A stretch of DNA of 64,000 nucleotides from Candidatus Nitrospira nitrosa (GTDB lineage: Bacteria > Nitrospirota > Nitrospiria > Nitrospirales > Nitrospiraceae), in assembly GCF_001458735.1 (NCBI RefSeq), contig NZ_CZQA01000008.1:186001-250000 (forward strand), read 5' to 3'. A model generated the notes under the pieces. That model worked only from the letters and a program-made list of their open reading frames with translations. It had not been told where the DNA came from and did not search any database. Shown in pieces: positions 34,988 through 44,178 of the stretch. A program made the position numbers and the translations under genes. Each line of letters begins with the position of its first letter. Position 1 is the first letter of the stretch.

Positions 34988-35695
34988 ATGAGACCCGAGC
35001 CCCCCCGGCTCAATCATAGTCACCTAATTCAATGGGGAGCAGCACTCGCGTTGCTCCCTATCGGAGCCACCCTCGGCTATTACGCCCTTCCCGCTTCTCT
35101 CCAGACTCAGCTACTGACTCAATTCACCCCGCAGCTGCTGGCCTATCTGGCGATGGGCCTCTGGGCTTCGCGCACATCTCATATCTCAACTCATCTGGGA
35201 TTGGAACGAGCAAAAGTCATCATCGGGCTGAAGTGGGGGCTTCTGACAGGACTGACCCTAGGCTGCCTGAATACCTTCGTGATTCTGTCGATCTATCCGT
35301 CGCTCGGTTACGACATCACCTTTTTGAAACAGACACCGCACGGCCGGCTGCCTGTCTTGCTGATGGTACCCTGGTTCATCTGCGCCATCGCACTATTCGT
35401 AGAAGTAAACTTTCGCGGATTCCTCTTGGGGCGCTTGGCCGAATATGAACGGCAATGGAGAGGGGCTTACTCTGGTGAACAGCTCGCTCCCCTTGCCCTG
35501 CTGGCCACAACGCTGACGTTTACATTCGACCCCTTCATGGTGAATACCTTTCGACACCTTCATTGGATCGCCCTCTGGGATGGAATCATCTGGGGAATCC
35601 TCCGGCTCAAGACTCGCAATCTCTGGATTACAATCATCGCTCACGCTGTCGAAGTGATCGTGCTATACAGTGCCGTGAGGGCAGCGTTAGGCTAG
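34988..35695 (+). CDS. CPBP-family membrane protein with altered motif
   Basis: The 235-residue multi-helix protein resembles CPBP/Rce1-type intramembrane proteases. The family motif EExxxR is represented by VEVNFRGFLLGRL near residue 138, so the first glutamate, the catalytic one in Rce1, is valine. Later motifs remain: FRHLHWIALWDGIIWG and IIAHAVEV. It may be inactive or use another residue. It begins one base after the TolC-like stop and is probably co-translated with it. Six or seven membrane helices are visible. Confidence 0.7.
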   Translation: MRPEPPRLNHSHLIQWGAALALLPIGATLGYYALPASLQTQLLTQFTPQLLAYLAMGLWASRTSHISTHLGLERAKVIIGLKWGLLTGLTLGCLNTFVILSIYPSLGYDITFLKQTPHGRLPVLLMVPWFICAIALFVEVNFRGFLLGRLAEYERQWRGAYSGEQLAPLALLATTLTFTFDPFMVNTFRHLHWIALWDGIIWGILRLKTRNLWITIIAHAVEVIVLYSAVRAALG

Positions 35696-35785
35696 AGTAC
35701 GTTTTGCCGCGCCATACCAGACGGGGCGAAGCCTTGAAGAGGGAAACGACGAAGCCGTTTCGAGGACGTAAGGAGAAAATATTCC

Positions 35786-36124
35786 GTGAGCGATCTCATG
35801 AAGTCTGCAGTCTACTTTCTGTTGGGCGGCACGATCGTCAGCATATCCACCTATCTCGGTGCCAAAGGCAATTCTTTTCTCGCAGCCATGGCCAGCACCT
35901 TTCCCGCCATCACCGCTGCCACATTCATCCTGCTCTACATGAATAGCGGCGGCGCAACAACCGTCGATTACGCTAAGAACTTGATGTGGTTCGTCCCACC
36001 CTGGATCGTCTATGTCACCGCCATGATCATGGGCATTCCGCGCCTCGGCTTCTGGCCGGCGATGGGCGGATCGCTCGTCTTGTATCTGGGATGCGTGGGG
36101 CTTGTGAAGATCATGCTGCGGTAA
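35786..36124 (+). CDS. Small integral membrane protein (DUF3147-like)
   Basis: This 112-residue protein has four hydrophobic segments with little between them (about residues 5-25, 30-50, 63-82 and 88-110), similar to DUF3147/GlpM-type proteins. Its function is unknown. The GTG start follows an AAGGAG site. It lies 90 bases after the CPBP gene on the same strand. Confidence 0.6.
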   Translation: MSDLMKSAVYFLLGGTIVSISTYLGAKGNSFLAAMASTFPAITAATFILLYMNSGGATTVDYAKNLMWFVPPWIVYVTAMIMGIPRLGFWPAMGGSLVLYLGCVGLVKIMLR

Positions 36125-36416
36125 GCTCGCAGGCTTCGTTCACCAGAACTCCGGCTTGCCAGAGGACACCTCATTAGGTACTGGCGAACATACGATTTTG
36201 GTGGGGACTCCAGAGTTACCCTCGAATCCCAAAGCAGTACAGGCCTTCGAGAAAGATCGCAGGAGGCAAAGGCCAGGAACGTGCGGTCATTCAAAGATAG
36301 ATTAGACAAGAACCCTAAAACACAACAGGAAGCGATTGGATCGAGATCTTATTGATTGACCACCACGAGCACCACCCATACGCCCACCTTCGCTCAGTTT
36401 TGGACAGACTGCTGAA

Positions 36417-36752
36417 TCATTCCACAACCCAAACGCCGTGACGTTTGATCGCATCGTACATGGCGTCAGGGGCAAGATCAGCACCATTGGCCCATTGCAC
36501 AGTCCCCATGAAGACCTGGACTTGGGCAAAGACTTCAGGGTTACGCAACGGCTCGAATACCGTACCTTGGATAAGGAGGCCATTGAGAAAATTGCACAGA
36601 TCGACTGCCCCCGTTGTGCCATCGGCAAACGTCACATGTAAACGGTGTACAGGCTCAGCCCGCACCGACACGACACGCCACGGGGCGACGGGTTGAATAG
36701 CGGGTTCTACAGCAAGGGGTCGATTGGCTTGGGAGATTTGAGTTGGCTGCAT
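36417..36752 (-). CDS. DUF2442 protein
   Basis: The 111-residue protein contains a DUF2442 domain from about residue 27: RVVSVRAEPVHRLHVTFADGTTGAVDL, LFEPLRNPEVF-like segment and TVQWANGADLAPDAMYD. The domain is widespread beside DUF4160 genes in pairs that resemble toxin-antitoxin or regulatory modules, but its function is not established. It overlaps the end of the DUF4160 frame by 46 bases. The N-terminal 25 residues are poorly conserved and the true start may be further in. Confidence 0.85.
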   Translation of the reverse strand: MQPTQISQANRPLAVEPAIQPVAPWRVVSVRAEPVHRLHVTFADGTTGAVDLCNFLNGLLIQGTVFEPLRNPEVFAQVQVFMGTVQWANGADLAPDAMYDAIKRHGVWVVE

Positions 36753-36968
36753 AAATTCCAGTCCTCCAGAAGTTCATCACGATGCTCCGCTGCCCATTCC
36801 CGAACAAGCGCCATAGCATGACGGGGGATCGCACCACGCAGTACGTTCAGATCCCTCAGATCAAAAATGGCTTCATGCTCTCCCATACAGAGCATGGAAA
36901 TGTGGAGGGTTGTGATCCCGCCAGAACATTTGAATCACGATACCATAGAAGATGCTAATCGTCGGCAT
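36707..36968 (-). pseudogene. DUF4160 gene broken by a single-base frameshift
   Basis: From ATG 36968 the frame reads MPTISIFYGIVIQMFWRDHN then PPHFHALYG, the DUF4160 N-terminus, and soon hits a stop. Another frame carries on with GEHEAIFDLRDL and HAMALVREWAAEHRDELLEDW to a stop at 36707, the DUF4160 C-terminus. One extra base near 36890 (TATGGGAGAGCAT) separates the halves; removing it gives an 86-residue full-length protein. It could be a pseudogene, a sequencing error, or frameshifting at GGGA. It pairs with the DUF2442 gene. Confidence 0.8.
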
Positions 36969-37053
36969 GTCAGCAATTTAGCACACTACTGACTAGCAGG
37001 TGACGATATCGTCTTCATATATAGCCCATTCTACAGGGCAGCATCAGAACCTG

Positions 37054-37374
37054 CTACTCAAGCACCACCGCCGTCCCATTGGCACTGACCATCAGCATAC
37101 TGCTATTGGCACCGATCGTCTCATAGTCGATATCGATCCCGACGATCGCATTGGCACCCAGGTTTTTGGCTTGTTCCTCCATTTCCTCGAGCGCAATGGC
37201 CTTGGCCTTCCGGAGTTCTTTTTCATAACCAGCCGAGCGACCGCCGACGATATCCCGAATCGAAGCAAAGAAATCGCGAAAGACATTGGCTCCCAGAATC
37301 GCATCGCCGGAAACTAATCCTAAATACTTCACGGTCTTCCTACCCTCAATATTGTTCGTCGTCGATAAAATCAT
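37054..37374 (-). CDS. YbjQ-family (UPF0145) protein
   Basis: The 106-residue protein matches UPF0145: [33 protein letters not shown], then [27 protein letters not shown] and a closing [10 protein letters not shown]. The structure known for the family is a small oligomeric alpha/beta protein that may bind metal. No pathway is assigned. It lies 39 bases from the IS30-type element, which probably inserted upstream of it. Confidence 0.92.
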   Translation of the reverse strand: MILSTTNNIEGRKTVKYLGLVSGDAILGANVFRDFFASIRDIVGGRSAGYEKELRKAKAIALEEMEEQAKNLGANAIVGIDIDYETIGANSSMLMVSANGTAVVLE

Positions 37375-37412
37375 GAGTCCTCCTGGCTTAGTGTTTGCAA
37401 TCTTTAAGGGGC

Positions 37413-38491
37413 GATTTCAAGCTCCAAGTGCAACAGGTGAGTGATGGCGCAGTTGCGCATAGACCTCCAGTGGGGTTGCAAAGCGAAGGCATTTCCGTGG
37501 GCGTGTGTTAAGGCGCTGGCCAATGGTGTTCAACTCTTGTTGGGTGTAGACGGGCAGGTCAGTCCCCTTCGGTAAATACTGTCGTAGCAGGCCATTGGTA
37601 TTCTCGTTGGTGCCGCGTTGCCAGGGGCTATGCGGATCAACAAAGAAGACCTGGATTGAGAGGCGGGGTACAACCCGTTCGTGGTCCGCCATCTCTTTCC
37701 CACGATCGTCGGTCAGTGTTTTCCGCAGCGGGGCAGGCACATATCGGAGCTTCTTGGTGAAGCCCCGGTACGTACTGACGGCATCCGTACCGTCCTTCCA
37801 GGCCAGCCGCACGAGCCTCGTGGTCCGTTCCACCAGGATGCCCACAGCCGAGCCATTGCGGGCGCCTTTCAGTAAGTCGCCTTCCCAGTGGCCCGGCCCG
37901 GTTCGGGTGGCGTCGTCGGCCGGTCGTTCGGTGATCGGAGTCATGTTGGGAATCCGGCCCCGGAGGCCTCGGCCGCGTGCCCGTGGGTGACGGGTCTTGC
38001 GAGCCTGCCGCAGGGTGGCCAGCAATTCGCTCCGCAAGCTCCCTCGCGGCAACACGTACAATGCCGTGTAGAGGGTTTCGGTCAAAAGATTTTTCCCCAT
38101 GTCATCAGGATACGCGCGTCGAAGGCGACCCGCAATCTGCTCGGGCGAGCAGCCCTGGGCCATGGGTCAATTGTGTCGTGACATACTGCCACAACCACGG
38201 ATTGAGGAGTTTCCGGACGCGTCGTGGGTGATGGGCTCGGGCTGTCGCATGGCGCTGCACCGTGCAAGCGCGATACGGATGGTCTCGAGTCGCATTCCGA
38301 GCCACTTCGTGACTCAGGGTGCTGGGGGCCTGGCCCAAGATCCGGGCCATCGCACGGAAGGAATGGCTGTAGGCTAGGCCCAAACTCAAGGACTCACGTT
38401 CTTCCACAGTCAATGTGTCGGTACGAGCTGATGTGCATGGCAACACCCTAGTCCATCGGGACTGGTCGTGTTGCACTTGGAGTTAGAACTC
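37413..38491 (-). mobile_element. IS30-family insertion sequence
   Basis: The 1079-base element is bounded by 23-bp imperfect inverted repeats (37413-37435 and 38469-38491, 18-20 matches), whose inner 14 bases CTCCAAGTGCAACA are identical. It holds one transposase gene in two frames. I cannot identify a clear target duplication. The right end cuts into a gene fragment at 38483-38623. Confidence 0.85.
37417..38476 (-). pseudogene. IS30-family transposase, frameshifted
   Basis: The first frame (38476 to about 38105) carries the IS30 N-terminus with its helix-turn-helix part (ERESLSLGLAYSHSFRAMARIL) and ends in the wrong frame. The second (38163-37417) carries SPEQIAGRLRR and the DDE catalytic core: D in GHWEGDLLKG, D in TLTDDRGKEM and E in the PHSPWQRGTNENTNGLLRQ signature. 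IS30 transposases are normally one frame, so a one-base shift near 38160 has probably inactivated it, unless it is frameshifted in translation. The fused length of about 350 residues is normal for the family. Confidence 0.85.
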
Positions 38492-38623
38492 AAGCCTCAT
38501 ATCGCACGGAACGCTTCCGGCTCGATTCACCGCCGCAACAGCGGCATCAATACATGATCTCTTTTCAATATGCTGAGTGAATTTCGACGTGAGGCTGATG
38601 AACACTCGGAGACTTTGAGCCAT
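38483..38623 (-). pseudogene. 5' fragment of a gene truncated by the IS30 element
   Basis: From an ATG at 38623 with a GGGAG site, the frame reads MAQSLRVFISLTSKFTQHIE for 41 codons and then runs into the inverted repeat of the IS, where it stops. The start resembles beta-strand/helix openings of DUF4062- or nucleotide-binding proteins, but this is too short to assign. Nothing resembling the remainder lies beyond the element, so the rest was deleted or replaced. Confidence 0.4.
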
Positions 38624-38703
38624 CTTCACACTCCCAGCGATCGATACGTAGTGGCGCATTCTCCAGTTTCGCCCGACAAAGGCAACCCTTCGGCAAGCCT
38701 GCT

Positions 38704-38741
38704 CTGAGCTGGTCGAAGGACTCATGCTTCGACCGGCTCAG
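38704..38741. repeat. Hairpin repeat upstream of uvrA
   Basis: CTGAGCTGGTCGAAG and CTTCGACCGGCTCAG form a 15-bp stem with one mismatch and an 8-base loop, followed by CACGAACGG. Sequences of the form TTCGACnGGCTCAGnACGAAC are common as dispersed repeats in unrelated bacteria. It sits about 30 bases before the first possible uvrA start. Confidence 0.6.
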
Positions 38742-38772
38742 CACGAACGGAGATCGGAACAATTCTCTGTCG

Positions 38773-41640
38773 TTGAACCAACTCCCCACTATTGCTACCA
38801 TGCTCGGTCATTCACCACGAGGAACCCTCGCTGTGCCGACCCCCCTGCTCCCTAAACTCTCAACAGATCACCTCATCATTGAGGGCGCCAGGCAGAATAA
38901 TCTCAAGAACGTCTCGCTGCAGATTCCCCACAATCAGGTCACGGCCATTACCGGCGTGTCTGGATCCGGTAAATCGTCTCTTGCATTCGACACGATCTTT
39001 GCCGAAGGCCAATGGCGTTATGTCGAGTCGCTCTCGACTTACGCCCGTATGTTCCTCGACAAGGTGGCTCGCCCGGATGTCGATCGGCTGATCAATGTCC
39101 GCCCGGCAATTGCCATCGAACAGAAGAATCAAGTACGAACGGCCCGTTCAACGGTCGGCACGACGACGGAGATCGCCGACCTGCTGCGCCTGCTCTTCGC
39201 TAAGATCGGTAACCCGACATGCCCAGATTGCAAGCAAGAAGGCCGCTCGTTCCAGCCTGACACTGTAGCTGATGATCTGCTGACTCGATGGCCCGATGCT
39301 CGAGCCATGATTCTATTCCCTACTACCATTCCCAAACCTAAAGAAGAGGCAGCATTTGTTCAATCGCTTCTCACTCGAGGCTTCACTAGGCTCAAAACGC
39401 AAGACGATGTGATTGATCTGCATGAGGCAGAACAACCTCGACTCCACAAAGCTCTATCACTCCACGTCGTCCTCGATCGTCTCGTCATCCGAGACGACAA
39501 CCGCACCCGTCTGGTTGAAGCAATCGAAACGGCGTTTCGTGAAGGAGAGGGCCGCTGTTCCGTCGACATCATCGACCATGGACGACAGTCTTACAGCACA
39601 CAGTTTCTCTGCCAGGGTTGCGGCCGTACCTTTGAGCCTCTCCGGCCGATTCTCTTTTCATTCAACCACCCGCTCGGCGCCTGCCCGGAGTGCAAAGGGT
39701 TCGGCAACGTGCTGCGATACGACCCGGAGCTCGTCATTCCAGACCAGACCAAATCCCTTGTCGATGGAGCCGTCGAACCTTGGAGTAAACCCAGCACGGC
39801 CTGGTGGCAGAAGCAGATGCTGCAGGCGATGAAAAAGAAAGGAGTCGATAGCACGGTCCCGTTCAAGTCACTGCCCGCGGATATTCAACGATTGCTCTGG
39901 GAGGGGGAGAAATCATTCGACGGCATCGACGATTTTTTCGAGTACCTCGAAGGGAAGCGCTACAAAATGCATGTGCGCGTGTTCCTCAGCCGCTATCGCA
40001 CCCCCTTCGACTGTCCCAGCTGCCATGGCAGCCGCCTCAAGCCGGAGGCCCTCTTCGTCAAACTCGCCGGCAGCGATATTCACGAGACCACCGAGCGAAC
40101 CGTGGAGAGTCTTGCCGAATGGGTGGACTCCCTGCCCCTGCGCCAATCTGAACAGGAGATCGCGTCGGACATTCTCCGACAGCTGAAAGCCAAACTTGCA
40201 TTTCTCCAGCGCGTCGGCCTTGGGTACCTGACACTCAATCGGCAAACAAAAACCCTCTCCGGTGGGGAAGCCCAACGAGTAGCACTGGCAAATCAACTGG
40301 GTTCGCGACTGGTCGGTACGCTCTACGTGCTCGACGAACCGACGATCGGTCTCCATGCACGGGATACAGACTTGCTCGCCGGCATCCTCCACGACCTCGC
40401 AGCGAGTGGAAATACTGTCGTGGTCGTCGAGCATGACCGCCACATGATTGAGTCGGCTGATTTCCTTGTCGAGCTGGGGCCCCAGTCGGGAGAAAAAGGC
40501 GGAGAAATCGTCTGTGCAGCTCCGACGAAAGAATTCCGGCAGGACCGTCGAGCCACAACTGCCCGATACTTGCGTGGCGACGAGGAGATCCCGCAACCTC
40601 GGTCGCGACGAAACGGGAACGGCAAGATGCTGGTGCTGGCCGGGGCGAGGGAACACAACCTGAAAGACCTCTCCCTCCGCATTCCCCTCGGCATGTTGAT
40701 CTGTGTCACCGGCGTGTCTGGTTCCGGGAAAAGTACGCTGGTTGAAGAGACGCTCTATCGGGCCATAGCCCGAGCCTTTCGTGTGGCATCTCTCCCTATG
40801 GGGCAGTTCACAGCGATCAAAGGTATCGAGCACCTCAAGGGCATCCGCCTGATCGATCAACAGCCGATCGGGCGTACACCTCGCTCCAATCCGATCACCT
40901 ATCTAAAAGCGTTTGACGAGATCCGTCAGCTCTTCGCTGCGGAACGGGAAGCCCAACGGCAGGGACTCACGCCAGGACACTTTTCCTTCAATGCATCCGG
41001 TGGTCGCTGCGAACGATGCGAAGGCAGCGGGGTAGAGAAGTTAGAGATGTACTTCTTCGAGGACATCTATGCCCCCTGCGAGGTCTGCGAGGGAAAACGT
41101 TTCAAAGCAGATGTCTTAAAGATACAGTATCAAGGCAAGAACATCGCCGAAGTCCTTGCCATGACGGTGGAAGAAGCTCTCTCCTTTTTCAATGGGGCCC
41201 TGAAGCTACAAGAAAAGCTGCATCTCCTGACGTCGATCGGCCTGGGCTACTTACGGCTTGGGCAGTCCGCGACCACCCTCTCCGGCGGCGAGGCCCAGCG
41301 GCTCAAGATTGCGGCTGAACTCAAAGATGCTTCTGCCAAAGACGTGCTCTACATTATGGATGAGCCGACGACCGGCCTGCATTTCGAAGACATCAAGAAA
41401 CTGCTCACCGTCCTCCACAAACTCGTGAATGCCGGCAACACGTTGGTCGTCGTTGAACATAATCTCGATGTCATCAAATCCGCCGACTGGATCATCGACC
41501 TCGGCCCAGAAGGTGGTGCTGCGGGCGGACAGATCGTCGCCGAAGGCCGGCCGGAACAACTTGTAACAATTGAGGCATCTCATACTGGACGATTTCTGGC
41601 AGAGGCCATGAGATCACCCACTTCACACCAGAGTTCCTGA
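38773..41640 (+). CDS. uvrA: Excinuclease ABC subunit UvrA
   Basis: UvrA is the dimeric ABC-type damage sensor of nucleotide excision repair. The 955-residue product has two ATPase modules, each with Walker A (TGVSGSGKSS, TGVSGSGKST) and signature LSGGEAQR. The zinc-binding cysteines are all there: CPDC, CQGC with CPEC, CPSC, and CERC with CEVC near the C-terminal half. The length is standard. The start is unclear: TTG 38773 and ATG 38800 both lack a good ribosome-binding site, and homology begins near LIIEGARQNNLKN. It stands alone, away from uvrB. Confidence 0.95.
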   Translation: MNQLPTIATMLGHSPRGTLAVPTPLLPKLSTDHLIIEGARQNNLKNVSLQIPHNQVTAITGVSGSGKSSLAFDTIFAEGQWRYVESLSTYARMFLDKVARPDVDRLINVRPAIAIEQKNQVRTARSTVGTTTEIADLLRLLFAKIGNPTCPDCKQEGRSFQPDTVADDLLTRWPDARAMILFPTTIPKPKEEAAFVQSLLTRGFTRLKTQDDVIDLHEAEQPRLHKALSLHVVLDRLVIRDDNRTRLVEAIETAFREGEGRCSVDIIDHGRQSYSTQFLCQGCGRTFEPLRPILFSFNHPLGACPECKGFGNVLRYDPELVIPDQTKSLVDGAVEPWSKPSTAWWQKQMLQAMKKKGVDSTVPFKSLPADIQRLLWEGEKSFDGIDDFFEYLEGKRYKMHVRVFLSRYRTPFDCPSCHGSRLKPEALFVKLAGSDIHETTERTVESLAEWVDSLPLRQSEQEIASDILRQLKAKLAFLQRVGLGYLTLNRQTKTLSGGEAQRVALANQLGSRLVGTLYVLDEPTIGLHARDTDLLAGILHDLAASGNTVVVVEHDRHMIESADFLVELGPQSGEKGGEIVCAAPTKEFRQDRRATTARYLRGDEEIPQPRSRRNGNGKMLVLAGAREHNLKDLSLRIPLGMLICVTGVSGSGKSTLVEETLYRAIARAFRVASLPMGQFTAIKGIEHLKGIRLIDQQPIGRTPRSNPITYLKAFDEIRQLFAAEREAQRQGLTPGHFSFNASGGRCERCEGSGVEKLEMYFFEDIYAPCEVCEGKRFKADVLKIQYQGKNIAEVLAMTVEEALSFFNGALKLQEKLHLLTSIGLGYLRLGQSATTLSGGEAQRLKIAAELKDASAKDVLYIMDEPTTGLHFEDIKKLLTVLHKLVNAGNTLVVVEHNLDVIKSADWIIDLGPEGGAAGGQIVAEGRPEQLVTIEASHTGRFLAEAMRSPTSHQSS

Positions 41641-41821
41641 CAGCAATCGTGTCGTCAATATCAGAATAACCACTATCAGTATCCTCCCTTTTCCGCTTGG
41701 CTTTCGTATCATGTTTGAGTATCTTGACTTGAGTGACAGAGCTGCCCACTGCTGATCAAACACACCACGACATACGGAGTAATACTGAGACCATGATCCA
41801 TGACGCGATTGGAGATCTGCC

Positions 41822-44065
41822 ATGATTATCTCTATCATCAACCGTTCCCTTACGATTCCGGATCCTGCGCTGCAACGGGTCATTCGGGCGATCAACCGTC
41901 AAATCCGTGAAGATTTCGAACCCTACTGGAGCTTCGGCGCCACCCTGCGGCTGGAGGGTAAGGTCGGCAAACGCCCGAACAAGGAATCGCTCTTAGACCT
42001 TCGGGGCGATGCGATCATTTACCTTTGGGATAAGCCGAACGTTGAGGAAGCTCTCGGCTATCACGACACTAACGCGCGCGGCATTCCCTATGGTTTTGTC
42101 TTCACGGAACTCTCGAAGAAACTTGACGAACAATGGAGCGTGACCCTGTCGCATGAGGCGCTCGAGTTGTTGGCCGATGCACAGGTCAATCTACTCATCC
42201 AAGGACCACATCCCGAAAAGCCGACCCTCGAGGTCTTTCATTGGTTTGAAATGTGCGATGCCGTTCAATCTCAAACCTACCAAATCGACGGTGTTGAGGT
42301 GTCGAACTTCGTGCTCCCGCTCTATTTTACGAAAGAAGAGCAAGAAGGCGGTCGAAACGACTTTTTAGGGATGCTCACAAAAAGAAACGGGCTCGCATCG
42401 TTCGGCGTGGCGCCTGGTGGTTACATCGGCTTCTTCAACCCAAGGACCCGCACGCACGAGCAGTGGGCCCCTCCGAAGGACGCCAAAGCGAGAACACGCC
42501 TCGCGATTAAAGGCGCCGCAAAGTATGGCCGCGGCTATCTACGCAGATACACACAAGCAACGTCCAGTCGCGAACGTGCTCATCGTGAACTCCTGCACCG
42601 ACGCAAGGTGAAGACGATTCCTGCCCGTGCGACGGATGAGCGCGACCCGATCAAACATGTCGTCGTCCTGATGTTGGAGAACCGATCGTTTGACCACATG
42701 CTCGGGGGCATGACCAAAATCGATCCCATGGTCGAGGGCATCCAGCCGAACCAACCCGCAAGTAATACCGCGCCAAACGGGACCATCGTTCAGCAACAAC
42801 CCATCGCAGACTGGGTTGTCCGGCGTGATCTCAACCATGAGCTTGATGGCACACTGAAACAAATCGGCCCCCCGGCCAAACCGATGTCGGGGTTCGTTAC
42901 ATCGTATGTCGATCGCTATCAAGATGCGTCCGATGCGGAACTCGATCAGGTAATGGCCTACTTCCCATTCGGCGACGAACCGAACACTGACAGCCTTCCC
43001 GTCTTACACGGCTTGGCCCGCAATTTTGCCGTCTGCGATCACTGGTTCGCCTCGATGCCTGGACCGACTTGGCAAAACCGGTTTTTTGCGCATAGCGGAA
43101 CCTGTCTCGGCCATACGGAAATGCCATCACAAACGAATCCTTTAGCCATGCGTCTCTACTACCAAGAGACCATTTTTGACCGCCTTTCTGATTCAAACAT
43201 TGACTGGGCCATCTTCCACGATGGCATTCCGCAGAGCATCGTGCTCACTCGACTCCTCACTCGATATCTGACCTTCCGAGGCTATGACGGGATGGAGGGC
43301 TTCTTTGATGCGACTGCAGGGGATGCGGCGGAATTTCCACAATACGCGTTCATCGAACCCCGTTACTTCGGATCGACCGAGAATGACCAACATCCACCGG
43401 CTGACGTGAGGCAAGGCGAACAGCTGATTGCTGATGTCTACAATGCCATTCGTCAGAACAAGGCTTTGTGGGAGTCGACGTTGTTGATCGTGACGTATGA
43501 CGAACACGGAGGCTTCTATGACCATGTCGCACCACCTAACACGGTAGCACCGGATGATCACACCGCACACTGGACCTTCGACCGACTAGGTGTGCGTGTG
43601 CCGACCATTCTCGTCTCACCGTGGATCAAGAAAGGTGTCATCAAGACCGTCTTCGACCACACCAGCCTGTTGCGCTATCTTTGCGACAAATGGGACCTGG
43701 AGCCCTTGGGCGAACGTATGCAGGCCAGTGCCGGAAACAAACAAGCGAATACCTTTGCCGAAGAACTCCTGACACTCGACTTGCCAAGAACCGACACGCC
43801 GGAAACATTGACGGCTAAGTCACCCCCAATGGCAAGAAGCAGGAGAGTCCTTGCAGAACCGCCCATTGAGGGCTCCCGAGAGGCCCTGCTGATGTACGTG
43901 AATCAATTGCCCGAACAGGTATCGAGAACGAGCAAAGGGTCTAGGCGACCAAGTTTAGGCCGAGGCAAGGCAAAGGGAACGCGCGAGTTGCCGTCACCCC
44001 TGTCCATCGAACAGGCAGAAGCCAAACTCGAACGATTGCGGACAAAACGGAAGGCGGGTGAGTAG
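41822..44065 (+). CDS. Fusion of an HExxE-containing domain with a phospholipase C-type phosphoesterase
   Basis: The 747-residue protein has two parts. Residues 1-about 255 form a domain found alone in other bacteria, with SHEALELLAD (HExxE), HWFEMCDAVQSQTY, DGVEVSNFVLP and APGGYIGFF; the pattern suggests a metal site, but no activity is known to me. Residues from about 278 are a PF04185 phosphoesterase: HVVVLMLENRSFDHMLGG, FASMPGPTWQNRFFAHSGT, YDEHGGFYDHVAPP, RVPTILVSPWIKKG and FDHTSLLRYL. PF04185 enzymes are phospholipases C and acid phosphatases. No signal peptide is visible, odd for the family. The C-terminus is basic. Confidence 0.85.
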   Translation: MIISIINRSLTIPDPALQRVIRAINRQIREDFEPYWSFGATLRLEGKVGKRPNKESLLDLRGDAIIYLWDKPNVEEALGYHDTNARGIPYGFVFTELSKKLDEQWSVTLSHEALELLADAQVNLLIQGPHPEKPTLEVFHWFEMCDAVQSQTYQIDGVEVSNFVLPLYFTKEEQEGGRNDFLGMLTKRNGLASFGVAPGGYIGFFNPRTRTHEQWAPPKDAKARTRLAIKGAAKYGRGYLRRYTQATSSRERAHRELLHRRKVKTIPARATDERDPIKHVVVLMLENRSFDHMLGGMTKIDPMVEGIQPNQPASNTAPNGTIVQQQPIADWVVRRDLNHELDGTLKQIGPPAKPMSGFVTSYVDRYQDASDAELDQVMAYFPFGDEPNTDSLPVLHGLARNFAVCDHWFASMPGPTWQNRFFAHSGTCLGHTEMPSQTNPLAMRLYYQETIFDRLSDSNIDWAIFHDGIPQSIVLTRLLTRYLTFRGYDGMEGFFDATAGDAAEFPQYAFIEPRYFGSTENDQHPPADVRQGEQLIADVYNAIRQNKALWESTLLIVTYDEHGGFYDHVAPPNTVAPDDHTAHWTFDRLGVRVPTILVSPWIKKGVIKTVFDHTSLLRYLCDKWDLEPLGERMQASAGNKQANTFAEELLTLDLPRTDTPETLTAKSPPMARSRRVLAEPPIEGSREALLMYVNQLPEQVSRTSKGSRRPSLGRGKAKGTRELPSPLSIEQAEAKLERLRTKRKAGE

Positions 44066-44112
44066 CAACAGTCTCGCACAGGAGGTCGATCCGCACGTAC
44101 AGTCTCCCCAAA

Positions 44113-44154
44113 CATCAAGGCGATGGCGGATGTGCGATCCGCCGCGCCTCGATG
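44113..44154. terminator. Long hairpin between convergent genes
   Basis: A nested palindrome, CATC-GGCG-GGCGGAT-gtgcg-ATCCGCC-CGCC-GATG, lies between the phosphoesterase gene (+) and the beta-barrel gene (-). The inner 7-bp stem is perfect. No T-run follows on either side, so termination is plausible but unproven. Confidence 0.45.
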
Positions 44155-44178
44155 CGTTGGTTACGTGCTTCTCAGATG

